Source: Streptomyces cinerochromogenes
GTDB lineage: Bacteria > Actinomycetota > Actinomycetes > Streptomycetales > Streptomycetaceae
Assembly (NCBI RefSeq): GCF_014648635.1
Contig: NZ_BMRM01000005.1
Span: 310,001 to 374,000, forward strand
Direction: 5' to 3'
Length of the DNA stretch: 64,000 bases
The position numbers and the translations under genes are program-made. The notes beneath the pieces are model-generated. The model saw nothing but the letters and a program-made list of their open reading frames with translations, made no database searches and was not told the origin of the DNA. The stretch's first letter is position 1. Every line of letters starts with the position of its first letter. Shown here piece after piece: positions 1 through 10,218 of the stretch.

Positions 1-517
1 TGACGGTGTGGGCGATGCCTGCCCGCTTGAGCTGGACGGCGGCGTTGAGGCCTCCGAGGCCGGCGCCGATCACCGTGACGTGGAAGTCGTCCAGCCGCTC
101 GCGGGGCGGCGGCCCCTGCCACCGCAGGGAGCGTGCCCACGGGTCCAGGGCGAGATCCTCCAGCCACAGTCCCATGTCCTCGTCGGGGATGTCCTGGCCC
201 GCCGCGAGCGTCAGGCTGGCCGGCAGGCGCTCGGCCGGCCCGGGCCCGATGTCACCGGCTCCCGCGTCGCGGTACTCCTTCAGGAACCGCGCCGCCTTCC
301 GCTGGAGCAGCGCGATGTCCTCGTCGCGGTGGACGACCTGCATGGCGAGGGCGCCCGCCGGCACGGTCGTCACCTGCGTCGCAGCGACCTCCTCGTCCCC
401 GGTCAGCTGGTACAGCAGGCCCCGCAGCACCATCGGGTCGGCGTACCGGACGGCGTCCTCGATGGTCGCGTCGCTCGCGTCGAGCAACTCCTTGCGGGGC
501 TCGTCACGTGTCGCCAT
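1..517 (-). CDS. Flavin-containing (Baeyer-Villiger-type) monooxygenase, 5' part only
   Basis: Read on the minus strand from ATG at 517, preceded by a GAAAGGAA ribosome site, and still open at base 1, so only the first ~172 residues are present. A ~140-residue N-terminal extension precedes the FAD-binding motif VTVIGAGLGGLNAAVQL (GxGxxG). An extension of this kind before the Rossmann motif is known in the 4-hydroxyacetophenone-type Baeyer-Villiger monooxygenases, which oxidise ketones to esters with NADPH and O2. The NADPH site and BVMO fingerprint lie outside the window, so the subfamily is inferred. It is divergent from the polysaccharide operon. Confidence 0.75.
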   Translation of the reverse strand, partial: MATRDEPRKELLDASDATIEDAVRYADPMVLRGLLYQLTGDEEVAATQVTTVPAGALAMQVVHRDEDIALLQRKAARFLKEYRDAGAGDIGPGPAERLPASLTLAAGQDIPDEDMGLWLEDLALDPWARSLRWQGPPPRERLDDFHVTVIGAGLGGLNAAVQLKRAGIAHTV

Positions 518-1184
518 GGGGTCGTTCCTTTCGGTACGGGCTCGGCGCCTGGCCGGTCGGCATCGTGGCGACGGCCCTCACCTGACTGTCGTGGACACAC
601 CAGCCCCTACCCTAACTCCCTTGTCCGGCACGGTGGTTGAAAAATGACCGATCAAACGTTCAAGCCGTCATACGGGTGTGACGGTCGCGTACAGGCCAGC
701 CGCGGGAGCGCACTGGCGCGAATACATCCCCGGGCGGGCGCCGACCGGAAGATCCGCCTCAAAGCTTGAGCACAAATTCCACACATCCCCTCTCCATACC
801 GGTTCCGATGGTCTAGATTGACCGTGCTTCAGCCGTTCGGACACGGGGCAACCGTTAATGATCTTTAGGTCCGGCGTTACGGAAAGCCAGCAGTCGCGCG
901 CCCGGCGCCGGACGTGCGGATGATCAATTCCTGAAGCCCGAAAGGGCACCTCGGGTGTGGGGAGCAGCCGAGGATTCGACGGGTTTTCGAACACCCCGGT
1001 ATCTGGCACGGCACGCGAATGCGCTGCCGCCAGGGCGGGTTGTTCGAATAGCTCTGGAATAGCCGGGACGGCATGCGCCCGGGGGCCTCCCGAAAGGAGG
1101 AGCGGTGCGGGAGGCGGGGGCCTCCCGATGGGGAGGAACAGTGTTGGGCGAACACGTCGAACCACTGGGACCTGGGGGGGTTCT
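518..1184. other. Divergent intergenic region with structured leader upstream of EPS operon
   Basis: No convincing gene is seen. The right part holds several hairpins: a GCCC-GAAA-GGGC stem at 936-947, a CCTCGG/CCGAGG stem spanning about 949-973, and a TTCG-loop hairpin near 980-995. An imperfect direct repeat of about 28 bases starts at 1081 and again at 1116 (both begin GGGGGCCTCCCGA), each copy carrying a ribosome-site-like GGAGGA followed by GTG. This region must hold the promoter of the long operon and of the divergent monooxygenase. No known riboswitch consensus was recognised. Confidence 0.5.
1081..1143 (+). repeat. Imperfect direct repeat with hairpin in the operon leader
   Basis: GGGGGCCTCCCGA occurs at 1081-1093 and 1116-1128, and similarity continues through AAGGAGGAGCGGTG in copy one and TGGGGAGGAACAGTG in copy two. 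The spacer forms a perfect CGGGAGGC-GGGG-GCCTCCCG hairpin at about 1107-1127. The duplicated ribosome-site/GTG unit makes the true start of the next gene ambiguous. Confidence 0.6.
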
Positions 1185-2663
1185 GTGCGGCAAGGGGGAC
1201 TTGTCCGCCCTGTTCCGTCGGCGCGCGAGCGTCTGGCGGACGGGGCGATCAACCGGCCCACGAGCGAGTGGGAGCAGCGGTACCGCCGTACCGTGATCAT
1301 CAGCGACACCGTGGCCACCGCCTTCGTGGTGGCGGCGATCGGAAATTTCTTCGGGGCCCGGGACGCGGCCAACTGGCACGAGAAGTGGGGCATTCTCGCA
1401 TTCGGCACCGAACTGCTGGTGCTGGGTGCGCTCGCGGTGAGCCGGTCATGGGCTCCGGCCGTGCTCGGCCAGGGCGCCGAGGAATTCCGGCGACTCGGCC
1501 GCTCACTGTTCACGGCGACCGTCGTACTGGCGCTCGGCGGGATCGCCCTCACCTCACGCAACATCAAACTCTGGATCTTCGTGGCGATCCCCGCCATCGC
1601 GCTCGTCACCATGGCCGCGCGATATCTGCTGCGTCTGTGGCTGCACAGACACCGGAAGGAAGGACGGTGCCTGAGGCCGGTGCTCGCCGCCGGCGGCGTG
1701 GCCACCGTGCGCGACCTGATCATCCGGACCCGCAAGTTCCCGCACCTGGGCTGGCGCGTGGACGCGGTGTGCACGACGGACGGTGCCGGGCTCGACGGTG
1801 ACGAACTGGACGGCGTGCCCATCGTCGGCCGGCTGACGGACGTCGCCCACCACGTCCGCCGCGACGGCTACCGCGTCGTCGCGGTCACACCGGACCCGCA
1901 CTGGTCACCGGACCGGCTGCAACGGCTGGCCTGGAACCTGGAGGGCAGCGACGCCGAGATGGTCGTGGCACCCGTGCTGATGGAGGTGGCCGGTCCGCGG
2001 CTGCACGTCGACGCGGTGCTCGGGATCCCGCTGCTGCGGGTCAGCATGCCGACCTTCACCGGGGGCCGCCGGGCGGTCAAAGGGGTCGTCGACCGGATGG
2101 GCGCGGCGGTCCTGCTGGTGCTGTTCGCGCCGCTGATGGTGTTCGTCGGGCTGCTCGTGATGGCGGACAGCCGGGGTGGGGCGTTCTACCGCCAGCGCAG
2201 GGTCGGCAAGGACGGCCACGAGTTCACCATGTACAAGTTCCGCACCATGGCCGTCGGGGCCGACCGGGCACGCGCCCGGCTGGCCGACCGCAACGAGGGC
2301 GCCGGCCCGCTGTTCAAACTGCGCCGGGACCCGCGGGTGACCCGGGTGGGATCAGTGCTGCGCCGGTACTCGATCGACGAACTGCCGCAGCTCTTCAACG
2401 TGCTCACCGGATCCATGTCGCTCGTCGGTCCGCGGCCTCCGCTGCCGGAGGAGTGCGCCGCGTACGACCCGGACATCCGGCGGCGGCTGCTGGTCAAGCC
2501 CGGCCTCACCGGCCTGTGGCAGATCAGCGGACGCAGCGACCTGTCGTGGGAGGAGGCGGTCCGGCTGGACCTGCGGTACGTGGAGGACTGGTCGCTCGCC
2601 CTGGACACAGTGATCTTGTGGAAGACGCTGCGTGCGGTGGTCTACGGGCAGGGCGCCTACTGA
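1185..2663 (+). CDS. Exopolysaccharide polyprenyl-phosphate glycosylphosphotransferase (initiating sugar transferase)
   Basis: Membrane enzyme that would transfer the first sugar-1-phosphate to the lipid carrier and so start repeat-unit assembly. The N-terminal half has several hydrophobic segments, followed by a nucleotide-binding-like region. The C-terminal bacterial sugar transferase domain shows FYRQRRVGKDGHEFTMYKFR, SLVGPRPPLPEE and KPGLTGLWQISGR. This is the WcaJ/CpsE/ExoY family. The start is uncertain: the frame is open back to 957, but codon use becomes Streptomyces-like only after about 1215. GTG 1185 after a G-run was chosen; ATG 1128 is an alternative, and a frameshift from the frame beginning at GTG 1141 cannot be excluded. 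First gene of the operon. Confidence 0.88.
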   Translation: MRQGGLVRPVPSARERLADGAINRPTSEWEQRYRRTVIISDTVATAFVVAAIGNFFGARDAANWHEKWGILAFGTELLVLGALAVSRSWAPAVLGQGAEEFRRLGRSLFTATVVLALGGIALTSRNIKLWIFVAIPAIALVTMAARYLLRLWLHRHRKEGRCLRPVLAAGGVATVRDLIIRTRKFPHLGWRVDAVCTTDGAGLDGDELDGVPIVGRLTDVAHHVRRDGYRVVAVTPDPHWSPDRLQRLAWNLEGSDAEMVVAPVLMEVAGPRLHVDAVLGIPLLRVSMPTFTGGRRAVKGVVDRMGAAVLLVLFAPLMVFVGLLVMADSRGGAFYRQRRVGKDGHEFTMYKFRTMAVGADRARARLADRNEGAGPLFKLRRDPRVTRVGSVLRRYSIDELPQLFNVLTGSMSLVGPRPPLPEECAAYDPDIRRRLLVKPGLTGLWQISGRSDLSWEEAVRLDLRYVEDWSLALDTVILWKTLRAVVYGQGAY

Positions 2664-2739
2664 TGCGTGCGGGCCGTCGTCCGGCCTGGCGCGCGAACCG
2701 CAGGCCGGAAGGCCTGCCTGGGGGGGGGAGGAACGAGTC

Positions 2740-4045
<1,306 letters not shown>

Positions 4046-4056
<11 letters not shown>

Positions 4057-5311
4057 CGCGGTCGGCGGTGACGGGTCGGGCCGACGGGCGCTGATCCTGG
4101 TGGAGAACCTGTCGGTGCCGTTCGACCGGCGGGTGTGGCAGGAGTGCACGACGCTGCGGGACGCGGGCTGGACGGTGCACGTCATCTGTCCCCGCGGAAC
4201 CAAGCGGGACACGGAGCCGGAGGCGGAGATCGACGGGGTGCGGATCCACCGCTACCCGTTGCGCGCGGCCACCGGAGGGCCGGCCGGCTACCTGCGGGAG
4301 TACGGATCGGCGCTGTGGCACACCGTCCGGCTGGCCCGGAAGATCGGCCCGGTCGACGTGGTCCACGCCTGCAACCCGCCCGACCTGCTGTTCCTGCCGG
4401 CCCTGTGGCTGAAGCGGCGCGGCGCGCGGTTCGTGTTCGACCAGCACGACCTGGTGCCCGAGCTGTACCTCTCCCGGTTCGGCCGCGGCGAGGACCTGCT
4501 CTACCGCGCCGTGTGCGCGCTGGAACGGCGGACCTACCGGGCCGCGGACGTCGTGCTCGCCACGAACGAGAGCTACCGGGACGTCGCGCTGCGCCGCGGG
4601 GGCCGGCGGCCGGAGGACGTCTTCGTGGTGCGCAGCGCGCCCGACACCGACCGGTTCCACCCCGTGCCGCCCGAGCCGGAGCTGAAGCGCGGCAAGCCCC
4701 ATCTGCTGTGCTACCTCGGCGTCATGGGCCCGCAGGACGGCGTCGACTACGCCTTGCGGGCCCTGGCGAAGCTGCGCGACGACCTCGGGCGGACCGACTG
4801 GCACGCGGTGTTCGTCGGCGCCGGCGACACCTTCGACGCGATGGTGGAGCTGTCCCGGCGGCTCGGGCTCTCCGAGCAGGTGCAGTTCACCGGGCGGGTT
4901 CCGGACGCCGACCTGGTGCGCTACCTGTCCACGGCGGACGTGTGCCTCTCCCCCGACCCCCGCAATCCGCTCAACGACGTGTCGACCATGAACAAGGTCC
5001 TGGAGTACATGGTGATGGGCCGGCCGGTCGTCTCGTTCGACCTGAAGGAGGCGCGGGTCTCCGCCGGTGACGCCGCCGTCTACGCACCCGCCAACGACGA
5101 GGCCGAGTTCGCCAGGCTCGTCGCGCTGCTGCTGGACGATCCGGAAAAGCGGGCCTGGATGGGCAAGACCGGCCAGGAGCGGATCGGCGGACCGCTCTCC
5201 TGGCGGAACTCCCAGGTGTCGCTGCTCGCCGCCTACGCCGCCGCCTGCCGTGACCACGCTCCGGTGCCGGCGGGTGCCCCGGGCCGGGCAGGGAAGAGGC
5301 CGCGCCGTTGA
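4046..5311 (+). CDS. Glycosyltransferase family 4 (WbuB-like)
   Basis: Retaining GT-B glycosyltransferase for repeat-unit assembly in the cytoplasm. The start region reads ALILVENLSVPFDRRVWQE, typical of WbuB/EPS GT4 enzymes. The C-terminal nucleotide-sugar domain has VPDADLVRYLSTADVCLSPD and NKVLEYMVMGRPVVSFD. About 421 residues. The TTG start at 4046 overlaps the dehydrogenase stop, implying translational coupling. Donor and acceptor cannot be read from the sequence. Confidence 0.87.
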
Positions 5312-6705
5312 GCGACGACACGATACGCCTGGTCACGATCGGGCGGATATTCCGCCGGCGCTGGCGGCTTCTCACCGTCCTCGCCCTGGTGGGCGCGCTC
5401 GTCGGCTACGGCACCTCCCTGCTGTTCCCGCCCCGGTACACGACGTCGGCGTCGGTACTGCTGCCGGGGCAGTGGGAGGAGCGCGAGCTGCTGACCCAGG
5501 CGGAGATCGCGACCAGTTCGGTGGTGGCCGACCGCGCGGCCGCCGCACTCCGCTGGCCCGGGGTCGGCGGCAGGGAACTCGAGGACCGGGTGAGCGCCAA
5601 GGCCGCCGACGGGAACATCATCAGGATCTCGGGTACGGCCGACACCCCGGCGCGTGCGCAGCGGCTCGCCGACCAGGTGGCGCAGCAGTTCGTCGCCTTC
5701 GCCGCGCGGCTCACGGGCGACGGCACCGACCCCGGTTCGGCGGCCGGGCCCGACACGCTGCGCAAGATGGTGGCGCAGACCAGCCGCCGCATCACCGACC
5801 TGGCCGAGGCGGCCGATCCGGGGCAGCGCGTGGAGAGCGTGCAGGCCCGCACCGAGCTGGAGAAGCTGCGCACCGCGCTGCAGGACGCCGTGAAGAAGCT
5901 GGAGGAGGCCGACCCGGCGACCGACAAGGCCACCATGGTCGTCATGGGGCCGGCGTCCCGGCCGACCGGCGAGGCAGCGCCGACCAGGACGCAGTTCATC
6001 GCCGCCGGGGCGGTGCTGTTCCTCCTCCTCGCGGTCGTCGGCCATCTCACCACCGCGCGGGTGAGCCGCCGGCCGCGCACCGCGCCGGAGATCGCCGCGG
6101 CGCTGGGCTCGGCGCTGCTGGGTACCGTCGACGTACCCGGTGAAGGTCCCGGGAGCCGCCCGAGGGGCCGTGGCCCGCGGGCCTGGATCCGCCGGCTGCT
6201 GGGTGTCGACACCCGGTGGGACGTACCGGATCCGCAGCCGTCCGGCGGCGAGGCCGGCAGGCGGATCCGCTACCGGCGGGTGTGTGCCCGTCTGAGGGAC
6301 CGGCTGCCGGGCTCGCGGCGGCTGCTGGTCGTCGTACCGGACGGCGACGAGATCGCCCGCCGGGCCGCCGGGCAGCTGGTCTTCGAGGCCGAGGGCGATC
6401 CCTCCCCGGCCACGCCGGGCAACAGGTGTCCCGCGCTGCGGGCGGTGGGGGTCTCGGTGTCCCGGCCGCTGGTGCCGGACCGCGACACCGAGTCCGGTGC
6501 CCTGGTGGTGCTCAGCGCGGGCACCTGGACCGCCGGGGAGCTGGCCGGTATCGCCGAGGCGTGCGCGGACGCGGGGCACGAGGTCGTCGGCGTCGTCGTC
6601 GCCGGCGCGGTCCGGGGCCGTCCGGCGCGCTCCGCCGGCCGTCCGGCGGACGAAGCCGCTCCGGTGCTCGCGGGACGCGGCCACGCGACGGGAGGCTCGG
6701 TATGA
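5308..6705 (+). CDS. Wzz/chain-length-determinant-type membrane protein (first copy)
   Basis: Polysaccharide co-polymerase-like protein expected to set chain length or export. Two membrane segments bracket an outside domain: one at about residues 20-40 (after a basic FRRRWR stretch) and one at about 229-250. The outside domain carries ARAQRLADQVAQQFVAF and a helical region near 155-205. The ~210-residue cytoplasmic tail shows no Walker motif. TTG 5308 overlaps the previous stop by four bases. It is followed directly by a second, different Wzz-type gene. Confidence 0.78.
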   Translation: MSDDTIRLVTIGRIFRRRWRLLTVLALVGALVGYGTSLLFPPRYTTSASVLLPGQWEERELLTQAEIATSSVVADRAAAALRWPGVGGRELEDRVSAKAADGNIIRISGTADTPARAQRLADQVAQQFVAFAARLTGDGTDPGSAAGPDTLRKMVAQTSRRITDLAEAADPGQRVESVQARTELEKLRTALQDAVKKLEEADPATDKATMVVMGPASRPTGEAAPTRTQFIAAGAVLFLLLAVVGHLTTARVSRRPRTAPEIAAALGSALLGTVDVPGEGPGSRPRGRGPRAWIRRLLGVDTRWDVPDPQPSGGEAGRRIRYRRVCARLRDRLPGSRRLLVVVPDGDEIARRAAGQLVFEAEGDPSPATPGNRCPALRAVGVSVSRPLVPDRDTESGALVVLSAGTWTAGELAGIAEACADAGHEVVGVVVAGAVRGRPARSAGRPADEAAPVLAGRGHATGGSV

Positions 6706-8264
6706 CGACGGGCAGGACACCGGAGTCGTCGGCCGCCGCCCCGCTGCTGGATCTGCAGGCGCTGGTGGTGGCGGTGCGCAGGCGCCGCCGTCTGTGGTGC
6801 TCCCTGGCGCTGCTGGGGCTGCTGGCCGGCGCGGCGTTGGCGGTCCTGATGCCGCCCCCGCCGGCCGCGGTGACCAAGGTGCTGGTCGCGCACAAGGAGG
6901 ACCAGCCGAACGACACCGGAACGCTGATCCGCACCGATGTGGCGCTGCTGCAGACCACGCGGATCGCCGGCGAGGCCCTGCGGTCCCTGAAGTCCCCGGA
7001 GAAGCCGGCGGACTTCATGCGGGAGTACCGCGGTACCGGCTTGACCAACAACCTGCTGCAGATCGACGTGACGGGCGACAGCGCGGCGGAGGCGGTGGCC
7101 CGGGCCAAGGCGCTGGCCGACGCGTTCGTCGCGGACCATGTGAGGCGGATGCGGGAGACCGCGAAGGCCGAGTCCAAGGCCCTGCTCGACCAGCGTGACC
7201 GGATGCGCGAGGAACTCGCCGGCGTCAACAAGGAGATCGGGGACGGACCGCCGCAGAGCGACCCGAAGGCGTCGGCGGGCATGGAATCGCTCTTCGCCCG
7301 CCGGGCCGAACTCACCGCGCGGATCGCCGACTTCGACCAGCGCGCCGAAGAGGCGCGGATGGGCACGCCCCGGCTCGTCGCCGGCACGCAGATCGTGGAC
7401 GCCCCGCGCGCGGTACGGCAGTCCCTGCCCAGGACCGCCGCCACCGACGCCGTGATCGGGCTCGTCCTCGGGCTCGTCCTGGGGCTCGCGGTGGCCGCGG
7501 TCGGCGCGGTGGTGGCGGACCGCCCCGTGCTGCGCCGCGACATCGCGGCGAACCTGGGCGCCTCGGTCATCGCGGAGCTGCCCCGCACGCCCCGCCGGCC
7601 GGCCGGGCTGTGGCAGCGCCGGAGGACCCGGGCGGCACGGACCGGGCTCACCGTGTCCCTGGCCCGCACGGTGCGCGACTCCGCGGAACCGGTGTCCCTG
7701 CTGGAACTGGGCTGTGCGCGCAGCACGAGCGAGATCGCCCTGGGCGTCGCCAGGGCACTGGCGGCGGAGGGACCCGTGGTCGTCGTCGACGGCCTGCCCG
7801 GGCGGCAGATCGCGGGCCGCCGCCAGAAGCCGGGGGACCCGGCCGTGGTCGGCGGCGAGGGTGCCGAGGGCGTGCCGCGCCAGGGGCTCCGGCTCGGCGT
7901 CGGCTCGGTCGCGCCCGGCACGGCGTGGACCGACCTGCGGTACCTCGGCACCCGGACCGTGCTCGTCGTGCGGGCCGGGCACGGCAGCGCCGCGTGGCTG
8001 CACACCGTGGCGCGGCAGCTCGCGGACCAGCGGATCCCGGTGATCGGTGTGGTGCTGATCGACCCCGATCCGCGGGACCGGACCGACGGCACGCTGTGGG
8101 ACGGGCTGCACATGGCGCTGCGGGGCCACGGCGAGCGGCTCCCCCGGCAGCACGGTGGGGGTACCTCCCACGCCGTTCAGGCGGTGGGGGACGGCCGGCG
8201 GCAGACGGAGCGGCTGCCGATGTGGGCGGGACGGGTTCCGGACAGCGACCAGGAGGCGCGGTAG
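6702..8264 (+). CDS. Wzz/Wzc-like chain-length protein with degenerate kinase-like tail (second copy)
   Basis: 520 residues. The first membrane segment is at about 31-50, and a coiled-coil-prone periplasmic-type region (AESKALLDQRDRMREELAGV) precedes a second segment at about 249-271. The C-terminal domain resembles the BY-kinase fold: LGCARSTSEIALGVARALA then VVVVDGLPG, and later VLVVRAG. A Walker A lysine (GxxxxGKS/T) is missing, so ATP binding is doubtful. The last ~45 codons include a widespread Streptomyces-type inverted repeat at 8139-8191, suggesting the C-terminus was extended by repeat insertion. ATG 6702 overlaps the previous stop (ATGA). Confidence 0.75.
   Translation: MTTGRTPESSAAAPLLDLQALVVAVRRRRRLWCSLALLGLLAGAALAVLMPPPPAAVTKVLVAHKEDQPNDTGTLIRTDVALLQTTRIAGEALRSLKSPEKPADFMREYRGTGLTNNLLQIDVTGDSAAEAVARAKALADAFVADHVRRMRETAKAESKALLDQRDRMREELAGVNKEIGDGPPQSDPKASAGMESLFARRAELTARIADFDQRAEEARMGTPRLVAGTQIVDAPRAVRQSLPRTAATDAVIGLVLGLVLGLAVAAVGAVVADRPVLRRDIAANLGASVIAELPRTPRRPAGLWQRRRTRAARTGLTVSLARTVRDSAEPVSLLELGCARSTSEIALGVARALAAEGPVVVVDGLPGRQIAGRRQKPGDPAVVGGEGAEGVPRQGLRLGVGSVAPGTAWTDLRYLGTRTVLVVRAGHGSAAWLHTVARQLADQRIPVIGVVLIDPDPRDRTDGTLWDGLHMALRGHGERLPRQHGGGTSHAVQAVGDGRRQTERLPMWAGRVPDSDQEAR
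8139..8191. repeat. Streptomyces REP-like inverted repeat inside a coding end
   Basis: Shows CTCCCCCGGC, then GGTGGGGGTACCTCCCAC, then GCCGTTCAGGCGGTGGGGGA. This pattern of GGGGGTACCTCCC with flanking CTCCCCC/GGGGGAG arms recurs in many Streptomyces genomes, usually between genes. Here it lies in frame near the 3' end of the second Wzz-type gene. Identification is from memory of the pattern. Confidence 0.55.
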
Positions 8265-8266
8265 AC

Positions 8267-10201
8267 ATGTGTGGCATCGCAGGCACGTACCGCTGGCCGG
8301 ACGGGAAGGCCGTGGCCGACCGGCTCACCGACACCCTCGCCCACCGCGGCCCGGACGGGGCGGGCCGGTACAGCCACCCCGCCGGTGACGGCGAAGTGCA
8401 CCTGGGGCACCGCCGGCTGGCCATCATCGACCTGTCCGAGACCGGCGCGCAGCCGATGGTCTCGGGCGGCCTCGTCCTGACGTACAACGGCGAGCTGTAC
8501 AACGCGCCGGAGCTGCGTGCCGAGCTGGCGGCCGCCGGGGTGCGCTTCCGCGGTACCTCCGACACCGAGGTGCTGCTGGAGGCCTGGCGGCGCTGGGGCA
8601 CCGACTGCCTGCCCCGGCTGCGCGGCATGTTCGCGTTCGGGATCTTCGACGAGCGGACCGGTGAGCTGGTGCTCGCCCGCGACCAGCTCGGCATCAAGCC
8701 GCTGTTCCTGCTCCGGCGCGGCGAGGGGCTGGTGTTCGCCTCCGAGCTGAAGGCACTCGCCGCCGCCACCGGCGGCAGGCTGGAGGTGGACGACGCGGCG
8801 CTGGTGGCCTCGCTGCTGTACTACTGGGTGCCGGACTCGCGGTGCGCGTTCCGCGAGGCGGAGAAGCTGCCGCCGGGAAGCTGGCTGAGGTGCCGGCCCG
8901 ACGGCAGGGTGGAGCGCGGCCGGTTCTGGCACCTGAAGGACGTCGCCGCCGAGGGCCGGGAGCGGGCCCGGGCCGGCGAGCTGCCGGACCTGGCCGCCGT
9001 CGTCGAGGAGTCGACCCGGCGTCACCTGCTGTCCGACGTCCCCGTGGCGACCTTCCTCTCCGGTGGCCTCGACTCCAGCTACCTGACCGCGCTGGCGGCC
9101 CGTGACCGGCCCGGGATCTCCGCCTACACGATCGGTTTCCGCGCCGAGGACGCCAGGTTCGAGGCGATGCCGGACGACCTGCGCCATGCCCGGCAGGTGG
9201 CCGAGCGGTTCGGCGTGGACCTGCACGAGATCGAGATCGCGCCGGACGTGCTCGACCTGCTGCCGCGGATGACGTACCACCTGGACGAGCCGATCGGCGA
9301 CCCCGCCGCGATCAACACGTTCCTGATCTGCTCGGCCGCCCGGGAGGCCGGCGTCAAGGTGATGCTCTCGGGGATGGGCGCCGACGAGTTGTTCGCCGGG
9401 TACCGCAAGCACCTGGCCAACCTGCTCGCGCTGCGCTACCAGCGCGTCCCCGGGCCCCTGCGGCGCGGGGTGTCCGCGGCCGTGGACCGGCTGCCGGTCG
9501 CCACGTCCCGCCGGGGGTACCGGTCGGTGCGGTTCGCGAAGCGGTTCCTCTCCTTCGCCGGTCTGCCGGAGGAGACCGCGTTCCGGCGCAGCTACACCCT
9601 GTACGACCGGGAGGAGTTGCTCGCCCTTCTCGATCCGGACCTGGCCCCGGTGGTCGAGGACGTGCTGACCGAACATGCGGACGTCTACGAGGACAACGGC
9701 CTCGACGACTTCGTCAACCGCATGTGCCTGGCCGACGCCCGGATGTTCCTGCCGGGCCTGAACCTCGCCTACACGGACCGCTCCAGCATGGCCGCGTCGA
9801 CCGAGGTGCGGGTGCCGTACGTGGACGTCGAGGTGGTCAGGGCGGCGTTCGCCGTACCCGGCGACCGCAAGATCGCCGGACGGCAGGGCAAGGCCGTCCT
9901 GAAGGAGGCGGCCGCCTCGGTCCTGCCCCGGGAGATCGTGTACCGGCCCAAGGGCCTGTTCAGCGCCCCGCTGCGGGCCTGGATGAGCCGGGACCTGGCA
10001 CCGCTGGTGCGCGAGGTGGTCAACGACGGTGTGCTCGTCCGTTCCGGGTTCCTGCGCCGCGACGCGCTGGCGCGGCTCGTCGCCGAGGACGCCTCCGGGC
10101 AGCGGGACTTCTCCAAGCATCTGTGGCATGTGCTGACCCTTGAGTACTGGTACCGCGACGCGACCTCCGGGTCCGGCCAGAACTCGCCGTCGACGGCGTA
10201 G
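8267..10201 (+). CDS. Asparagine synthase (glutamine-hydrolysing) family protein of the EPS operon
   Basis: Class II amidotransferase, 644 residues. Cys2 (MCGIAG) is the glutaminase nucleophile, followed by the HRGPDG and TYNGELYN motifs. The synthetase domain has the ATP-pyrophosphatase loop FLSGGLDSS near residue 265 and SGMGADELFAGY. AsnB-like enzymes in polysaccharide clusters usually amidate a carboxylate on a sugar or aglycone rather than make free asparagine; with a uronate-forming dehydrogenase upstream, amidation of a uronic acid is plausible but unproven. Starts 2 bases after the Wzz stop. Confidence 0.9.
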   Translation: MCGIAGTYRWPDGKAVADRLTDTLAHRGPDGAGRYSHPAGDGEVHLGHRRLAIIDLSETGAQPMVSGGLVLTYNGELYNAPELRAELAAAGVRFRGTSDTEVLLEAWRRWGTDCLPRLRGMFAFGIFDERTGELVLARDQLGIKPLFLLRRGEGLVFASELKALAAATGGRLEVDDAALVASLLYYWVPDSRCAFREAEKLPPGSWLRCRPDGRVERGRFWHLKDVAAEGRERARAGELPDLAAVVEESTRRHLLSDVPVATFLSGGLDSSYLTALAARDRPGISAYTIGFRAEDARFEAMPDDLRHARQVAERFGVDLHEIEIAPDVLDLLPRMTYHLDEPIGDPAAINTFLICSAAREAGVKVMLSGMGADELFAGYRKHLANLLALRYQRVPGPLRRGVSAAVDRLPVATSRRGYRSVRFAKRFLSFAGLPEETAFRRSYTLYDREELLALLDPDLAPVVEDVLTEHADVYEDNGLDDFVNRMCLADARMFLPGLNLAYTDRSSMAASTEVRVPYVDVEVVRAAFAVPGDRKIAGRQGKAVLKEAAASVLPREIVYRPKGLFSAPLRAWMSRDLAPLVREVVNDGVLVRSGFLRRDALARLVAEDASGQRDFSKHLWHVLTLEYWYRDATSGSGQNSPSTA

Positions 10202-10218
10202 AGACAAGAGGACTTCGG

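Noticed and set aside
518..1184. c-di-GMP or c-di-AMP riboswitch upstream of the EPS genes
   Set aside because: The hairpins do not contain the conserved GEMM or ydaO sequence blocks; only generic stem-loops are seen.
5233..6720. Long minus-strand ORF opposite the first Wzz gene, and many similar long antisense frames across the EPS operon
   Set aside because: Typical high-GC shadow frames: biased residue composition, no motifs, no ribosome sites, and they overlap clearly identified forward genes.
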